Shown: positions 25,977 to 35,249, numbered from the stretch's first letter. The stretch is 64,000 nucleotides of DNA from Mesorhizobium tamadayense (GCF_003863365.1 NZ_RQXT01000002.1:186001-250000); one strand, 5' to 3'. Numbers and translations: made by a program. Notes: a model not told the origin generated them from the sequence alone.

Positions 25977-27337
25977 GCCCTCCCGTTAGAGGTCAGTGCC
26001 CGGTGGATCGATTCGGCAGCGTCGCGGCCCTGCGCCACGGCCGAGACGGTGAGATCGTCGCCGCCGAAGATGCAGTCGCCGCCGGCCCAGACTTTCGCCA
26101 GCGAGGTGCGGCCTTCGGCATCCACCTTGATGCGCCCGCCTTCGAGCTCGATCGAGGCGACGCTGCCGTTGAGCACAGCCGGCACGAAGCTCTGGCCGAT
26201 CGCCTTGAACACCTGGTCGGCGTTGAGTCTGAGCGTTTCGCCGGTGCCCGCGAGCTTATCGCCGTTCATCGCGGTGTATTCGAGCTCGATCGCCGACACC
26301 TTGCCGTTCTCGGCAATGACGCGCTTCGGCTGCAGCCAGTGGCGGATGGCGACGCCGTTAGCGGCGGCCAGATCCTGCTCGAAGCCGGAGGCGTTCATGT
26401 GCTCCTGGCCGCGCCGGTAGCAGACCGTCACCTCCTCGGCCCCGAGCAGCTTCGACTGCACCGCGGCGTCGATCGCCGTCATGCCGCCGCCGATGACGAC
26501 GACGCGCCGGCCGACCGGCAGGCTGGAAAGATCGCTCGCTTGCCTGAGCTCAGCGATGAACTCGACGGCGTTGGCGACGCCGTCCACATCCTCGCCGTCG
26601 GCGTGCAGCGCGTTGACGCCGCCAAGCCCGAGGCCGAGGAACACGGCATCGTAGTTGCGCATCAGGTCGGAAAGCTGGAAGTCGCGGCCGAGCGCCTTGC
26701 CGTTCTGGATGTCGATGCCGCCGATCGCGGTGACATAGTCGACTTCCGCCTGGGCGAAATCGTCGACACTCTTATAGGCCGCTATGCCATATTCGTTGAG
26801 GCCGCCCGCCTTCGGCCGGGCTTCGAGGATGGTGACGTCATGGCCGTGACGGGCAAGGCGATGCGCCGTCGCCAGCCCCGCCGGCCCGGCGCCGACCACG
26901 GCAACCGTTTTTCCGGACGGTTCGGCGCGCTTGTAGAACTGCTTGTTCTCGCCCATCGCGACGTCGGTCGCGTAACGCTGCAGCCGGCCGATCTGCACCG
27001 GCTTGCCCTCCGCCACTTCGCGCACGCAGACCTCTTCGCACAGCGTCTCGGTCGGGCAGACGCGAGCGCACATGCCGCCAAGGATGTTCTGGTCGAAGAT
27101 CGTCTTGGCCGAGCCCAGCGGATTGCCGGTGGCGATTTGCCGGATGAACAGCGGGATGTCGATCGAGGTCGGGCACGCATTCATGCACGGAGCGTCGTAG
27201 CAGAAATAACAGCGGTCGGCCTCGACCAGCGCCTCGTGATGATCGAGCGGCGGATGCAGGTCGGAAAAATTGTCGGCATATTGCTCGGCCGACAGCCGGC
27301 CGCCGGCAACGCCTTCGATGAAATGACCAGTCGCCAT
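25973..27337 (-). CDS. preT: NAD-dependent dihydropyrimidine dehydrogenase subunit PreT
   Basis: This 454-residue flavoprotein resembles the small subunit of glutamate synthase. The N-terminal Fe-S region has cysteines in CYFCYDAPCMNACP and MCARVCPTETLCEEVC. The FAD-binding motif is VAVVGAGPAGLATAHRLA and the NAD(P)-binding motif VVIGGGMTAIDAAV. It passes electrons from NAD(P)H to PreA. ATG 27337 is preferred (AAGGGGA precedes it) over an extension of the open frame. A RutR-like operator lies 50-65 bp upstream, placing preTA under the regulator encoded at 19355. Confidence 0.92.
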   Translation of the reverse strand: MATGHFIEGVAGGRLSAEQYADNFSDLHPPLDHHEALVEADRCYFCYDAPCMNACPTSIDIPLFIRQIATGNPLGSAKTIFDQNILGGMCARVCPTETLCEEVCVREVAEGKPVQIGRLQRYATDVAMGENKQFYKRAEPSGKTVAVVGAGPAGLATAHRLARHGHDVTILEARPKAGGLNEYGIAAYKSVDDFAQAEVDYVTAIGGIDIQNGKALGRDFQLSDLMRNYDAVFLGLGLGGVNALHADGEDVDGVANAVEFIAELRQASDLSSLPVGRRVVVIGGGMTAIDAAVQSKLLGAEEVTVCYRRGQEHMNASGFEQDLAAANGVAIRHWLQPKRVIAENGKVSAIELEYTAMNGDKLAGTGETLRLNADQVFKAIGQSFVPAVLNGSVASIELEGGRIKVDAEGRTSLAKVWAGGDCIFGGDDLTVSAVAQGRDAAESIHRALTSNGRA

Positions 27338-27386
27338 TCCAATTCCCCTTGTTGTCGTTTTGGGGAAGGCTAGCACGTTTTGTTTT

Positions 27387-27402
27387 TTTATCAATTGGTC
27401 AA
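27387..27402. promoter_or_regulatory. RutR-like operator upstream of preT
   Basis: On the minus strand TTGACCAATTGATAAA matches 12 of the 14 defined positions of the E. coli RutR site (one half-site perfect). It overlaps a TTGACC that could be a -35 box. A second GGTC/GACC pair (27397-27412) sits immediately upstream and may extend the site. Confidence 0.6.
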
Positions 27403-27456
27403 TTTTCGACCAAGTCCCTGTAATGGCTCGACAAAAACATGATAATTGCAGTCATA

Positions 27457-28179
27457 TTATAAACGCCGCACCAATCTCCGGCGGTTCACCGCTTGTGACC
27501 TGTGGATCGAACTGATCTCGTCCGCGACCAGTTCCTGCAATCGCCACAGATTGCGGTCATGGATGCCGAATGTCTCGAGGTGGCTGACGGTGTTGTAGAG
27601 ATACTCCGCACCCGAACCGACATGGCCGCAGGCGCGCGCCAGTATCCTTGCCACCCTTTCCAGCGGCTGCTTGAGCGACGTGCCCCTGCCGGTCACGCCG
27701 ACCCAGAAACCAAGCGCCCGCAGAGACCCTTGCGCCGTGCGCACCGGAACCCACCTGACTGAGCGGATGCTCTCGTGATCGTCGATCTCACGTCGCAGCA
27801 GCCTTTCGATCTGGGCGGTCTTTTCACCTTCGGGAAGGCGGTAGATGACGCCATCGCATCGCCCGCCCCGTTCCAGCGCCATCATCAGTCCAGGTTGCTC
27901 GCGGCTGCCGCGCCAGCGGTTTATGTCGAGGCAGAATGAGCGATGCCAGCCATGCGCCGCCGCACGCCGTTGCTCGACGGAATCGAAGGCCGGCTTCCAG
28001 ATCAGCGAGCCATAGGCGAACACCCACAGCGGGCCTTCGTCGGCTTCGCACGACAGGCGCGAGGCGAGAGATCGGAAATCGTCGTCGTTCAGTTGCGTCC
28101 AATCTCCGCTCGGACCGGGGTCGACCTCCTCCCGATGGCACAGCGCGACAAGCTCAGGCGAGAGCGACATTCGACGCAT
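27457..28179 (-). CDS. ChaC-like gamma-glutamylcyclotransferase
   Basis: This 240-residue protein has the glycine-rich substrate loop FAYGSLIW (residues 54-61) and the following ChaC pattern: WHRSFCLDINRWRGS, PGLMMALERGG and a glutamate in DDHESI that is the likely acid/base. ChaC enzymes cleave glutathione to 5-oxoproline and Cys-Gly in the cytoplasm. Two in-frame ATGs are possible (28179 and 28170). It follows preT on the same strand, but is probably an independent unit, because the preT promoter lies in the 119-bp gap. Confidence 0.87.
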   Translation of the reverse strand: MRRMSLSPELVALCHREEVDPGPSGDWTQLNDDDFRSLASRLSCEADEGPLWVFAYGSLIWKPAFDSVEQRRAAAHGWHRSFCLDINRWRGSREQPGLMMALERGGRCDGVIYRLPEGEKTAQIERLLRREIDDHESIRSVRWVPVRTAQGSLRALGFWVGVTGRGTSLKQPLERVARILARACGHVGSGAEYLYNTVSHLETFGIHDRNLWRLQELVADEISSIHRSQAVNRRRLVRRL

Positions 28180-28355
28180 GGAAGGCAGCCCCTCTTTGAC
28201 GGCAGCAAAGTCGAAAACCGCGGGACGCGCAAGATCGATGGCCTGCGCGCCTTGCCGTCCTCGATTTCTGGCCCAGATGTCGGATTTCTGTCGCCGGGAT
28301 CGTCCTGAGATGGATCGAACCGCGATCGCTGCCTGAACCGGTGAGGAGACCGACC

Positions 28356-29132
28356 ATGCCGAATTCCCCCCAACCTTTCTTCTGGTACGAGCTGATGACC
28401 ACCGACCTCGACGCCGCCGAGGCCTTCTACGCCGCCGTTGTCGGCTGGAGGGCCGAGCCCTTCGACAAGACGCCGGGCATGCCCCGCTACATCGTGATGA
28501 ATTCCAGCGTGCGCGGGGTCGGCGGGCTGATGACCCTCCCGGAAGACGCCGCCAAGATGGGCATGTCGCCGGCCTGGCTGGGCTATATCTACACCAAGGA
28601 CGTCGACGCCTCGACGAAGGCGCTCAAGGAGGCTGGCGGCGCCGTTCACCGCGCGCCCGATGATATTCCGGGCGTCGGCCGCTTCGCCGTGGTTGCCGAT
28701 CCTCAAGGGGCGACCTTCATGTTCCTGCAGCCCAACCAGCCCGAGCAGCCGCCGGTGCCCGCGACCACGCCCGGCCATGTCGGGTGGCACGAGCTCTACA
28801 CCTCGGACTGGAAAGCGGCTTTCGAGTTCTATTCCGGCCAGTTCGGCTGGGAGAGCGCTGGCCAGTTCGACATGGGCGAGATGGGCATCTACCAGACCTT
28901 CGGCGCCGGCCCGGAATCGGGCGGCGGCATGATGAACAAGCCGCCGCAGATCCCGGTCCCGGTCTGGCTGTTCTACTTCAATGTCGACGCCATCGATGCC
29001 GCCGCCAAGCGCGTCGCCGACAATGGCGGCAAGATCCTGATGGGTCCGATGGAGGTGCCGAGCGCGCAGTGGGTCGTCCAGTGCCAAGACCCGCAAGGCG
29101 CGCATTTCGCGCTGCTGGCCCCGGTGCGGTAA
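28356..29132 (+). CDS. VOC-family protein with two glyoxalase-like domains
   Basis: This 258-residue protein contains two tandem vicinal-oxygen-chelate modules (about residues 5-125 and 135-257). Each starts with the same pattern: FFWYELMTTDLDAAEAFYAA and then GWHELYTSDWKAAFEFYSGQ. Each ends in a metal-ligand strand (DPQGATFMFLQ and DPQGAHFALLAP). The group includes hydroxylases, glyoxalases and resistance proteins, and nothing in the context narrows it. GAGGAG lies just upstream of ATG 28356. It is divergent from chaC. Confidence 0.88.
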   Translation: MPNSPQPFFWYELMTTDLDAAEAFYAAVVGWRAEPFDKTPGMPRYIVMNSSVRGVGGLMTLPEDAAKMGMSPAWLGYIYTKDVDASTKALKEAGGAVHRAPDDIPGVGRFAVVADPQGATFMFLQPNQPEQPPVPATTPGHVGWHELYTSDWKAAFEFYSGQFGWESAGQFDMGEMGIYQTFGAGPESGGGMMNKPPQIPVPVWLFYFNVDAIDAAAKRVADNGGKILMGPMEVPSAQWVVQCQDPQGAHFALLAPVR

Positions 29133-29169
29133 CAACATCGCGTCGCGATTGGCGAAACCGGCAGCCACA

Positions 29170-29270
29170 GCCGATCTCCCCTCGTGGCGCCCCTCGCGGG
29201 GAGATGTCGGCCAGCCTCCGCAGTTGCTGCGGAGGACTGGCAGGACAGTGAGGGCGCTTTCCCGCCGACA
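29170..29270. repeat. Intergenic cluster of hairpins
   Basis: GATCTCCCC / GGGGAGAT inverted arms (about 29173-29205) are followed by the perfect hairpin CCTCCGCA/TGCGGAGG with a GTTGC loop (29215-29235). The block fills the gap between convergent genes and resembles the hairpin-rich mosaic repeats seen elsewhere in this window. Confidence 0.6.
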
Positions 29271-29278
29271 TCACACCT

Positions 29279-29767
29279 TTACTCCGGCGTCAGCACCGCC
29301 ATTTTGAGGTCGGCTTTCCTGGCGCCGCTGAGCTGAACGGTGGCCGGACCGGCGGACAGCTTGAAACGCACGCTCTTGCGAATGTCCGGGCAGGTCTTGG
29401 CGCGGCTGAAGCCCGCCGACTTCACTGCATGGCCGCCTTGGACGACATCGATCCAGGCCTCGTCGGACAGGCTGAACTGGAGCTCGCCTTCAGATGGTAC
29501 GGTCACGCTTGCCGTCGCGCCGAACGTGCCGGCTGCCTGCGTATGTCCCGGCGGCACTTCAAAGCTGATCGTGTCGACCGCCGCAAGTGCGAAATTTGTC
29601 GCTTGCCCGACTGTCAGGGCAGCGCCGGACTGCGCGGCGGGGGCTGCCGGAAACAGGGCCTGCTCGCGCGTCACCGGCCATTTGAAGGCGTCACAACCGG
29701 CGTCGCCGGCGATGGCGAAGCCCGTGCCTGCAAGCAATGCGAATAGGCTGATGACGGCTTTCTTCAT
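29279..29767 (-). CDS. Hypothetical secreted protein
   Basis: This 162-residue protein has a signal peptide (MKKAVISLFALLAGTGFAIA) and a mature beta-rich domain with two cysteines (AGCDAFKWP and AKTCPDI) that may form a disulfide. The segment SEGELQFSLSDEAWIDVVQ suggests a small beta-sandwich. No family is recognised. It is divergent from the DoxX gene, with about 200 bp between that hold the near-repeat ACCAATACAACCA/ACCAATGCAACCA but no other gene. Confidence 0.65.
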   Translation of the reverse strand: MKKAVISLFALLAGTGFAIAGDAGCDAFKWPVTREQALFPAAPAAQSGAALTVGQATNFALAAVDTISFEVPPGHTQAAGTFGATASVTVPSEGELQFSLSDEAWIDVVQGGHAVKSAGFSRAKTCPDIRKSVRFKLSAGPATVQLSGARKADLKMAVLTPE

Positions 29768-29969
29768 GGCAAAGGTGACCCAGATGGTTTGGAGTATCTA
29801 CACACCAATACAACCATGGCGATACCAATGCAACCAGAAAGAGAACAAATTTGGTGGTGAACCGGGACCATCCCATCACCGATTTTTGACGGCAGGCCAT
29901 CGGAAGTGAGTGGTCCATTGTCGGGCGATAATTTATGGCCGGTTCTGAAGGGGTAAAATGGAGTCTTAG

Positions 29970-30362
29970 ATGAAGCTTTTCGAAAGCCTTGCCCAATACC
30001 GTCCCCAGGCGTTGGGCGTGCTGCGCATCATGACCGCGTTGCAGTTCACCGAGCACGGCACCCAGAAACTGTTCAATTTTCCTGCCGGCGCCCATGCTGA
30101 ATCGTTGACCGGACTTGCGTTGACGTCCGGTATCCTCGAATTTGCCGGCGGCGTCCTGCTGGCGCTGGGGCTCTTCACCCGTCCCGTGGCGTTCCTGCTT
30201 TGCGGCGAGATGGCGATCGCCTATTTCATGGCGCACATGCCGCGCGACTTCTTTCCGGTCAACAATGGCGGCGATTCGGCGATCTCCTTCTGCTTCATCT
30301 TCCTCTATCTGGTGTTCGCGGGCGCCGGCACTTTCGCGCTGGACAACCGCCGCAGCGCCTGA
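29970..30362 (+). CDS. DoxX-family membrane protein
   Basis: This 130-residue protein has four predicted membrane helices and DoxX features: LRIMTALQFTEHGTQKLFNF near the N-terminus and SGILEFAGGVLLALGLFTRP in the second helix pair. DoxX-like proteins are linked to quinone chemistry or sulfur-stress complexes, but most are uncharacterised. GGAG precedes ATG 29970. It is convergent with the DMGDH-like gene, 25 bp away, and no partner gene is beside it. Confidence 0.87.
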   Translation: MKLFESLAQYRPQALGVLRIMTALQFTEHGTQKLFNFPAGAHAESLTGLALTSGILEFAGGVLLALGLFTRPVAFLLCGEMAIAYFMAHMPRDFFPVNNGGDSAISFCFIFLYLVFAGAGTFALDNRRSA

Positions 30363-30387
30363 AGCTTTCGGGCGATGCGCGCCTATG

Positions 30388-32814
30388 TCAGGCGCGCATC
30401 CGCTCGAAGTTGGCATCGAACAGCGGCGCCGCCTGAACGCGCGCCGCATGGCGCTTGCCCAGAAGCTCGATCTCGAAGCCGTCGACCTCGTCGGCGATTT
30501 CCTTCGGCACATAACCCATGGCGACCGGTTTTCTTGAATTGTGCGCATAGCCGCCCGAGGTGACCCAGCCGCGCACGACGCCGTCATGCCAGATCGCCTC
30601 GTCGCCGATGACGTCTGCATCGTCCGCGTCGACGATAAAGGCGCGCAACCTGAGCTTGCCGCCGTGCATGCGCTCGGCAAGCGCCGCCTGTTTGCCGATG
30701 AAATCGGCCTCCTTGCCATAGGCGACGAAGCGGTCGAGCCCGGCCTCCAGCGGCCCATAGATCGGCCTGTATTCGCGCGCCCATGAGCCGTAATTCTTCT
30801 CCAGCCTGAGCGCATTGAGCGCGCGCGACCCGAACAGGCCGATGCCGAATTCCTCGCCGGCCGCCATCAGCGCCTGGTAAGCGGCGCGCTGATATTCAGG
30901 CGCCACCCAGATTTCATAGCCGAGATCGCCGGTGTAGCTCACGCGGCCGACCAGACACGGCGCCATGCCGATATCCATCCTGGCGACGGCCATGAACGGG
31001 AACGCGGCGTTGGAGACATCCGCCCGGGTTACCTTCGCCAGCATCTCCCTCGCCTTCGGCCCGGCGATGGCGAGGCCGGTGAGCCTCTGGCCCAGCGCCT
31101 CGATGCGCACCGAGCCGTCCTTCGGCAGATGCGCCTCGAACCAGCGCATATGGTACTGCTCCGCAACGCCGGAGCCGGCGATGAACCACTCCTCGTCACC
31201 GATGTTGGCCAGCGTGAAGTCGCCGATCAACTTGCCGTCCTCTTTCAGCATCGGCGCCAGCGTCAAGCGGCCGGGCTTGGGCAGCTTGCAGGCGAGCATC
31301 TGATCGAGCCATGCCGCGGCGCCCTGGCCCGTCACCCTGTATTTGGCAAAGCTCGAAATCTCCGACAGGCCGACGCCGTCCCGAACGGCGGCGACCTCCT
31401 TCGCAACATGGTCGAAGTCGCTCGAGCGCCGCCACGAGAACTCGTCCCTGACGCCTTCCGGCGCGTACCACAGCGGCACCTCCAGCCCGTAGGCCACGCC
31501 CCACTGCGCGCCTTTGGCGGACAGCGCGTCGTAGACCGGCGTCGTCTTGAGCGGGCGCCCGGCCGGCAGTTCCTCGTTGGGGAAACGGATCGAGAAGCGA
31601 CGCGAATAATTCTCGCGCACCTTGGCGTTGGTGTAGGCCATCGTCGCCCAGTCGCCGTAACGCGCCACGTCCATCGCCCAGATATCGGCGCCGGGATCGC
31701 CCTCGATCATCCAGTTGGAAAGCGCGAGGCCAACGCCGCCGCCCTGCGAAAAACCCGCCATGACGCCGCAGGCGACCCAGAAGCCCGGCAGGCCGCGCAC
31801 CGGCCCAACCAGCGGATTGCCGTCCGGCGCGAAGGTGAAGGGGCCGTTGATGATCTGCTTGATGCCGGTGTTCTGGAAGGCCGGGAAATGGCGGAAGCCG
31901 ACCTCCAGCGACGGCGCGATGCGGTCTATGTCCGGCTCCAGCAGCTCGTGGCCGAAATTCCACGGCGTGGAAAATTCGGACCATGGCTTGTTGGCTTTCT
32001 CATAGGTGCCCATCAGCATGCCGCCGCGCTCCTGGCGGAGATACAGCTCGCCGTCGAAATCGACGGCATGGATGATCTCGGTGCCGGTCTTCTTGTTCCA
32101 GTCGGCGACCTCCGGCATGTCCTCGGTGATCAGGTACATGTGCTCCATCGCCAGCACCGGCAGTTCCAGCCCGACCATGCGGCCGACCTCGCGTGCCCAC
32201 AGCCCGCCGGCATTGACGACATGCTCGGCCACCACCTCGCCCTTGTTGGTGATGACGCGCCACAGTCCGTCCGGACGGCGCACGATGTCCTCGACCTTGG
32301 TGAAGCGCTCGACCTCGGCGCCCAGCTTCCGGGCCGCCTTTGCATAGGCATGCGTGACGCCGGACGGGTCGAGATGACCGTCCTCCTTGTTGCGCACAGC
32401 GCCGACGAATTGCCTTGGATCGATGAGCGGCATCAGCTCGGCCGCTTCCTTCGCGGAGATCACCTCGAGGTCGATGCCGAGATAGCGGCCCTTGGAGACG
32501 ACACCGCGCAGCCAGTCGAGCCGCGCCTCGGTCGCCGCCAAAAGCACGCCACCGGTCAGATGCACGCCGGTCGCCTGGCCGGAAAGCTCCTCGATCTCCT
32601 TGTAGAGCGAGATCGTGTATTTCTGCAGCTTGGCGACGTTGGGATCGCCATTGATGGTATGCATGCCGCCCGCCGCATGCCAGGTCGAGCCCGAGGTCAG
32701 CTCATCGCGCTCCAGAAGCACGACGTCGGTCCAGCCGTGGCGGGCAAGATGGAACAGCACCGAGCATCCGACGACACCGCCGCCGATGACCACGACCTTT
32801 GCATGCGACTTCAT
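30388..32814 (-). CDS. FAD-dependent dimethylglycine/sarcosine dehydrogenase-like protein
   Basis: This 808-residue two-part enzyme has an N-terminal DAO domain with the FAD motif VVVIGGGVVGCSVLFHLARH and LTSGSTWHAAGG (covalent-FAD region type). The C-terminal half is GcvT-like (from about residue 430), with SSFAKYRVTGQGAAAWLDQ and GYEIWVAPEYQ, which binds tetrahydrofolate in dimethylglycine dehydrogenase. The expected reaction is oxidative demethylation of an N-methylated amino acid, passing formaldehyde to folate. It lies 67 bp after the MttB-like gene, on the same strand, suggesting that methylated amines such as glycine betaine are the substrates. Confidence 0.88.
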   Translation of the reverse strand: MKSHAKVVVIGGGVVGCSVLFHLARHGWTDVVLLERDELTSGSTWHAAGGMHTINGDPNVAKLQKYTISLYKEIEELSGQATGVHLTGGVLLAATEARLDWLRGVVSKGRYLGIDLEVISAKEAAELMPLIDPRQFVGAVRNKEDGHLDPSGVTHAYAKAARKLGAEVERFTKVEDIVRRPDGLWRVITNKGEVVAEHVVNAGGLWAREVGRMVGLELPVLAMEHMYLITEDMPEVADWNKKTGTEIIHAVDFDGELYLRQERGGMLMGTYEKANKPWSEFSTPWNFGHELLEPDIDRIAPSLEVGFRHFPAFQNTGIKQIINGPFTFAPDGNPLVGPVRGLPGFWVACGVMAGFSQGGGVGLALSNWMIEGDPGADIWAMDVARYGDWATMAYTNAKVRENYSRRFSIRFPNEELPAGRPLKTTPVYDALSAKGAQWGVAYGLEVPLWYAPEGVRDEFSWRRSSDFDHVAKEVAAVRDGVGLSEISSFAKYRVTGQGAAAWLDQMLACKLPKPGRLTLAPMLKEDGKLIGDFTLANIGDEEWFIAGSGVAEQYHMRWFEAHLPKDGSVRIEALGQRLTGLAIAGPKAREMLAKVTRADVSNAAFPFMAVARMDIGMAPCLVGRVSYTGDLGYEIWVAPEYQRAAYQALMAAGEEFGIGLFGSRALNALRLEKNYGSWAREYRPIYGPLEAGLDRFVAYGKEADFIGKQAALAERMHGGKLRLRAFIVDADDADVIGDEAIWHDGVVRGWVTSGGYAHNSRKPVAMGYVPKEIADEVDGFEIELLGKRHAARVQAAPLFDANFERMRA

Positions 32815-32881
32815 GAGTTCTTCTCGTTATTTCAGTGAGTTGGAGAGATAGAGTGAATCGGAAAGGGCAGCGCCAAGGAAC

Positions 32882-34429
32882 TCACGGCTCACCCTGCCCG
32901 ATCGCTTCCTTGCGGCGCGCGATATAGGCTTCGAGCGCCTCGCGAGCGGCGGGATCCATGGCCGGCTGGACGTACTCCTCCAGCGCTTTCTTCCAGAGCC
33001 GCGTCGCACGCGCCGTCGCATCCAGCGCGCCGGCCTCCTGCCATGCCTCGTAATTTTGCCAGTTGGAAAGCATGGGCTGGTAGAAGGCGGTGGCGTAGCG
33101 CTCCAGCGTGTGCGGCTCGCCGAAGAAATGGCCCCCGGTCGGCACCGCGCCCAGCGCCTCGACCGCAAGCTCTGCCTCATCGACCACGATCGGCCGCAGG
33201 AATTCCATCATGTGCTGCATCATCTCGACATCGATGATGAGCTTCTCGAATGACGCCGTCAGCCCGCCCTCCTGCCAGCCGGCGGCGTGATAGACGAGGT
33301 TGCCGTGGCCGAGCACCGCGCCCCACAGCGCCATCAGCGTCTCATAGGCGCCTTGCGCGTCGGCGGCATTGGAGGCCGAGCCCGGCGTCGTGCGGTACGG
33401 CAGATTATAGCGCCGCGCCAACTGTCCGGAGGCGATGTTGGCCTTGGTGTTCTCGGGCGTGCCGAAGGCCGGCGCGCCCGACTTCATGTCGACATTGGAG
33501 GTGAAAGCGCCATACATCACCGGCGCGCCCTGCCGCACGAGTTGCGTCAGCACCACGCCGAACAGCGCCTCGGCGTTCTGCTGCGCCAGCGCGCCGGCCA
33601 GCGTCACCGGGCTCATCGCCCCCATCAGCGTGAACGGCGTCACCGCCACCGACTGGCCGAACTCGGCCATGGTCATCAGTCCCTCGGACATCATCTCGTC
33701 GAAGCGGCGCGGCGAGTTGACCGAGATGATGGTGGTGACGCCGGGATCCTCGGACATCTGCTCCAGCGTCAGTCCTCGCGAGATCGCCATCATCTCGATG
33801 CCGTCCAGCGCCCTGCCGCGGCCTATCGCCGAGACATGGAAGCATTTGTCGGTCAGCGCGATATTGGCGAAATAGGTGTCGAGATGGCGCGAGTTCGCCG
33901 GCAGCTCAACCGGCGCGCAGACCTGGTTGCCGAGCATATGGATGCAGTTGAAATGCTGCGCCAGGCGGACGAGGTCCGAGTAGTCGGCGAGATTGCCGGC
34001 GCGCCGGCCGCGCTCCATGTCGTGCACATTGGGCGGCCCGGCGACCAGAGTGAAGTTGATCGTGTTGCCACCGAGATGGATGGCGCGGGCCGGGTTGCGT
34101 GGGGTAAGCGTGTAGCTGGCGCGCGTCGTCTTCAGCGCGTCGTCGACCATGCCGCGGTCGACGCGCACATTCATCGAGCCGTGATCGACCTTGGCGCCGG
34201 CGCGCTCGAACAGCGAAAGCGCCCGCGGGCTCATCACCTCGATGCCGAAATTTTCCAGGATATACATCGAGGCTTGATGGATGGCCTCGACCTGGTCGGC
34301 CGAAAGCATCGCCATCGGCGGGTAAGGATTGACCACGCGCCGCAGCGGCAGTTGGGGAATGGCGGCAGGTCCCCGGTTGCTGGTTCGCTCGGCGCCGCGC
34401 TTTCGTCTTGGTTCGGTCATGCCGCGCAT
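32882..34429 (-). CDS. Trimethylamine methyltransferase (MttB/MtgB) family protein, non-pyrrolysine
   Basis: This 515-residue protein belongs to the MttB superfamily (AMLSADQVEAIHQASMYIL, RNPARAIHLGG, YRTTPGSASNAADAQ). There is no in-frame amber codon, so it is of the non-pyrrolysine type, whose studied members demethylate glycine betaine or other quaternary amines using a corrinoid protein. Neither a corrinoid protein nor a methylcorrinoid:folate methyltransferase is encoded in this window. ATG 34429 or 34420 may start it; no clear ribosome-binding site precedes either. It pairs with the DMGDH-like gene. Confidence 0.88.
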   Translation of the reverse strand: MRGMTEPRRKRGAERTSNRGPAAIPQLPLRRVVNPYPPMAMLSADQVEAIHQASMYILENFGIEVMSPRALSLFERAGAKVDHGSMNVRVDRGMVDDALKTTRASYTLTPRNPARAIHLGGNTINFTLVAGPPNVHDMERGRRAGNLADYSDLVRLAQHFNCIHMLGNQVCAPVELPANSRHLDTYFANIALTDKCFHVSAIGRGRALDGIEMMAISRGLTLEQMSEDPGVTTIISVNSPRRFDEMMSEGLMTMAEFGQSVAVTPFTLMGAMSPVTLAGALAQQNAEALFGVVLTQLVRQGAPVMYGAFTSNVDMKSGAPAFGTPENTKANIASGQLARRYNLPYRTTPGSASNAADAQGAYETLMALWGAVLGHGNLVYHAAGWQEGGLTASFEKLIIDVEMMQHMMEFLRPIVVDEAELAVEALGAVPTGGHFFGEPHTLERYATAFYQPMLSNWQNYEAWQEAGALDATARATRLWKKALEEYVQPAMDPAAREALEAYIARRKEAIGQGEP

Positions 34430-34633
34430 CAGAGCGCCGGCACGAAACGGCGGCTGTCAGGAATTCGTCATTTGCCGGCGTGATTTTAGCCAAGGCGGCA
34501 CATTTCTAAACTGATGGAAACAAAAGCGACGCGTTCAGTCGAAATATCGATAACAGAGCTTTATGCCCGCTGGGCACCGGCGTTAAGGAAGCACGAAAGA
34601 CTCCTTTTATTATTTCGGCCTATTCGTTTCCCA

Positions 34634-35224
34634 ATGCGTAGGTCGAGTTTTAGTAAAATTGTCGCTGTCTCTGTGCTGCTGGCGCTTTCGGCCTGCGCGA
34701 CGGCGCCCAGCCATATCAACAATGTCTGCGCCGTCTTCGACCAGAATGACGGCTGGTTCGACAACTGGCAGTCCGCCGCCGAGCGCACCGAGCAGAAATA
34801 CGGCATTCCCGTTCCGGTGCTGATGGCGACGGTGCGCAAGGAGTCCGGCTTCAAGAGCAATGCCCGACCGCCGCGCACCAAGCTGCTCGGCTTCATTCCC
34901 TGGACGCACATCTCGAGCGCCGCGGGCTACTCCCAGGCGCTCGACGGCACCTGGTCGCAGTATCAGATGGAGACCGGCAGCTGGGCGGCGCGGCGCAGCC
35001 GTTTCGCCGACGCCATCGATTTCGTCGGTTGGTACCACTCCAAGACCGTCGACACCTTCGGCGTCGCCCGCAATGACACCTACAACCTCTATCTCGCCTA
35101 TTATCTCGGCTGGTCGGCCTACGGCCGCGGCAATCGCGGCGACGCCGGCGTGCAAAGCTACGCGCGCGCCACCGACCAGATGGCGCGCGACTACGCCACG
35201 CAGCTACGGCAGTGCGGCAGCTGA
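34634..35224 (+). CDS. Lipoprotein lytic transglycosylase (SLT domain)
   Basis: This 196-residue protein starts with MRRSSFSKIVAVSVLLALSA and a lipobox ending at Cys21 (LSAC), so it should be an outer-membrane lipoprotein. The SLT domain shows MATVRKESGF with the catalytic Glu, followed by SAAGYSQALDGTW and the closing LYLAYYLGWSAYGRG pattern. It cleaves the glycan strand of peptidoglycan with 1,6-anhydro products. The ribosome-binding site is poor at ATG 34634; the longer open frame lacks a sensible signal peptide. It is divergent from the MttB-like gene. Confidence 0.85.
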   Translation: MRRSSFSKIVAVSVLLALSACATAPSHINNVCAVFDQNDGWFDNWQSAAERTEQKYGIPVPVLMATVRKESGFKSNARPPRTKLLGFIPWTHISSAAGYSQALDGTWSQYQMETGSWAARRSRFADAIDFVGWYHSKTVDTFGVARNDTYNLYLAYYLGWSAYGRGNRGDAGVQSYARATDQMARDYATQLRQCGS

Positions 35225-35225
35225 C

Positions 35226-35247
35226 GGCGGCGCGGAACCGCGCTGCC
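35226..35247. terminator. Hairpin between convergent genes
   Basis: GGCGGCGCGG and CCGCGCTGCC form a near-perfect stem in the 25 bp between the transglycosylase stop and the ABC ATPase stop. It has no T-run; as the only sequence in the gap it probably ends both transcripts. Confidence 0.45.
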
Positions 35248-35249
35248 CC

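Noticed and set aside
32882..34429. Pyrrolysine-containing trimethylamine methyltransferase
   Set aside because: The reading frame is complete without any in-frame TAG, so it belongs to the non-pyrrolysine branch.
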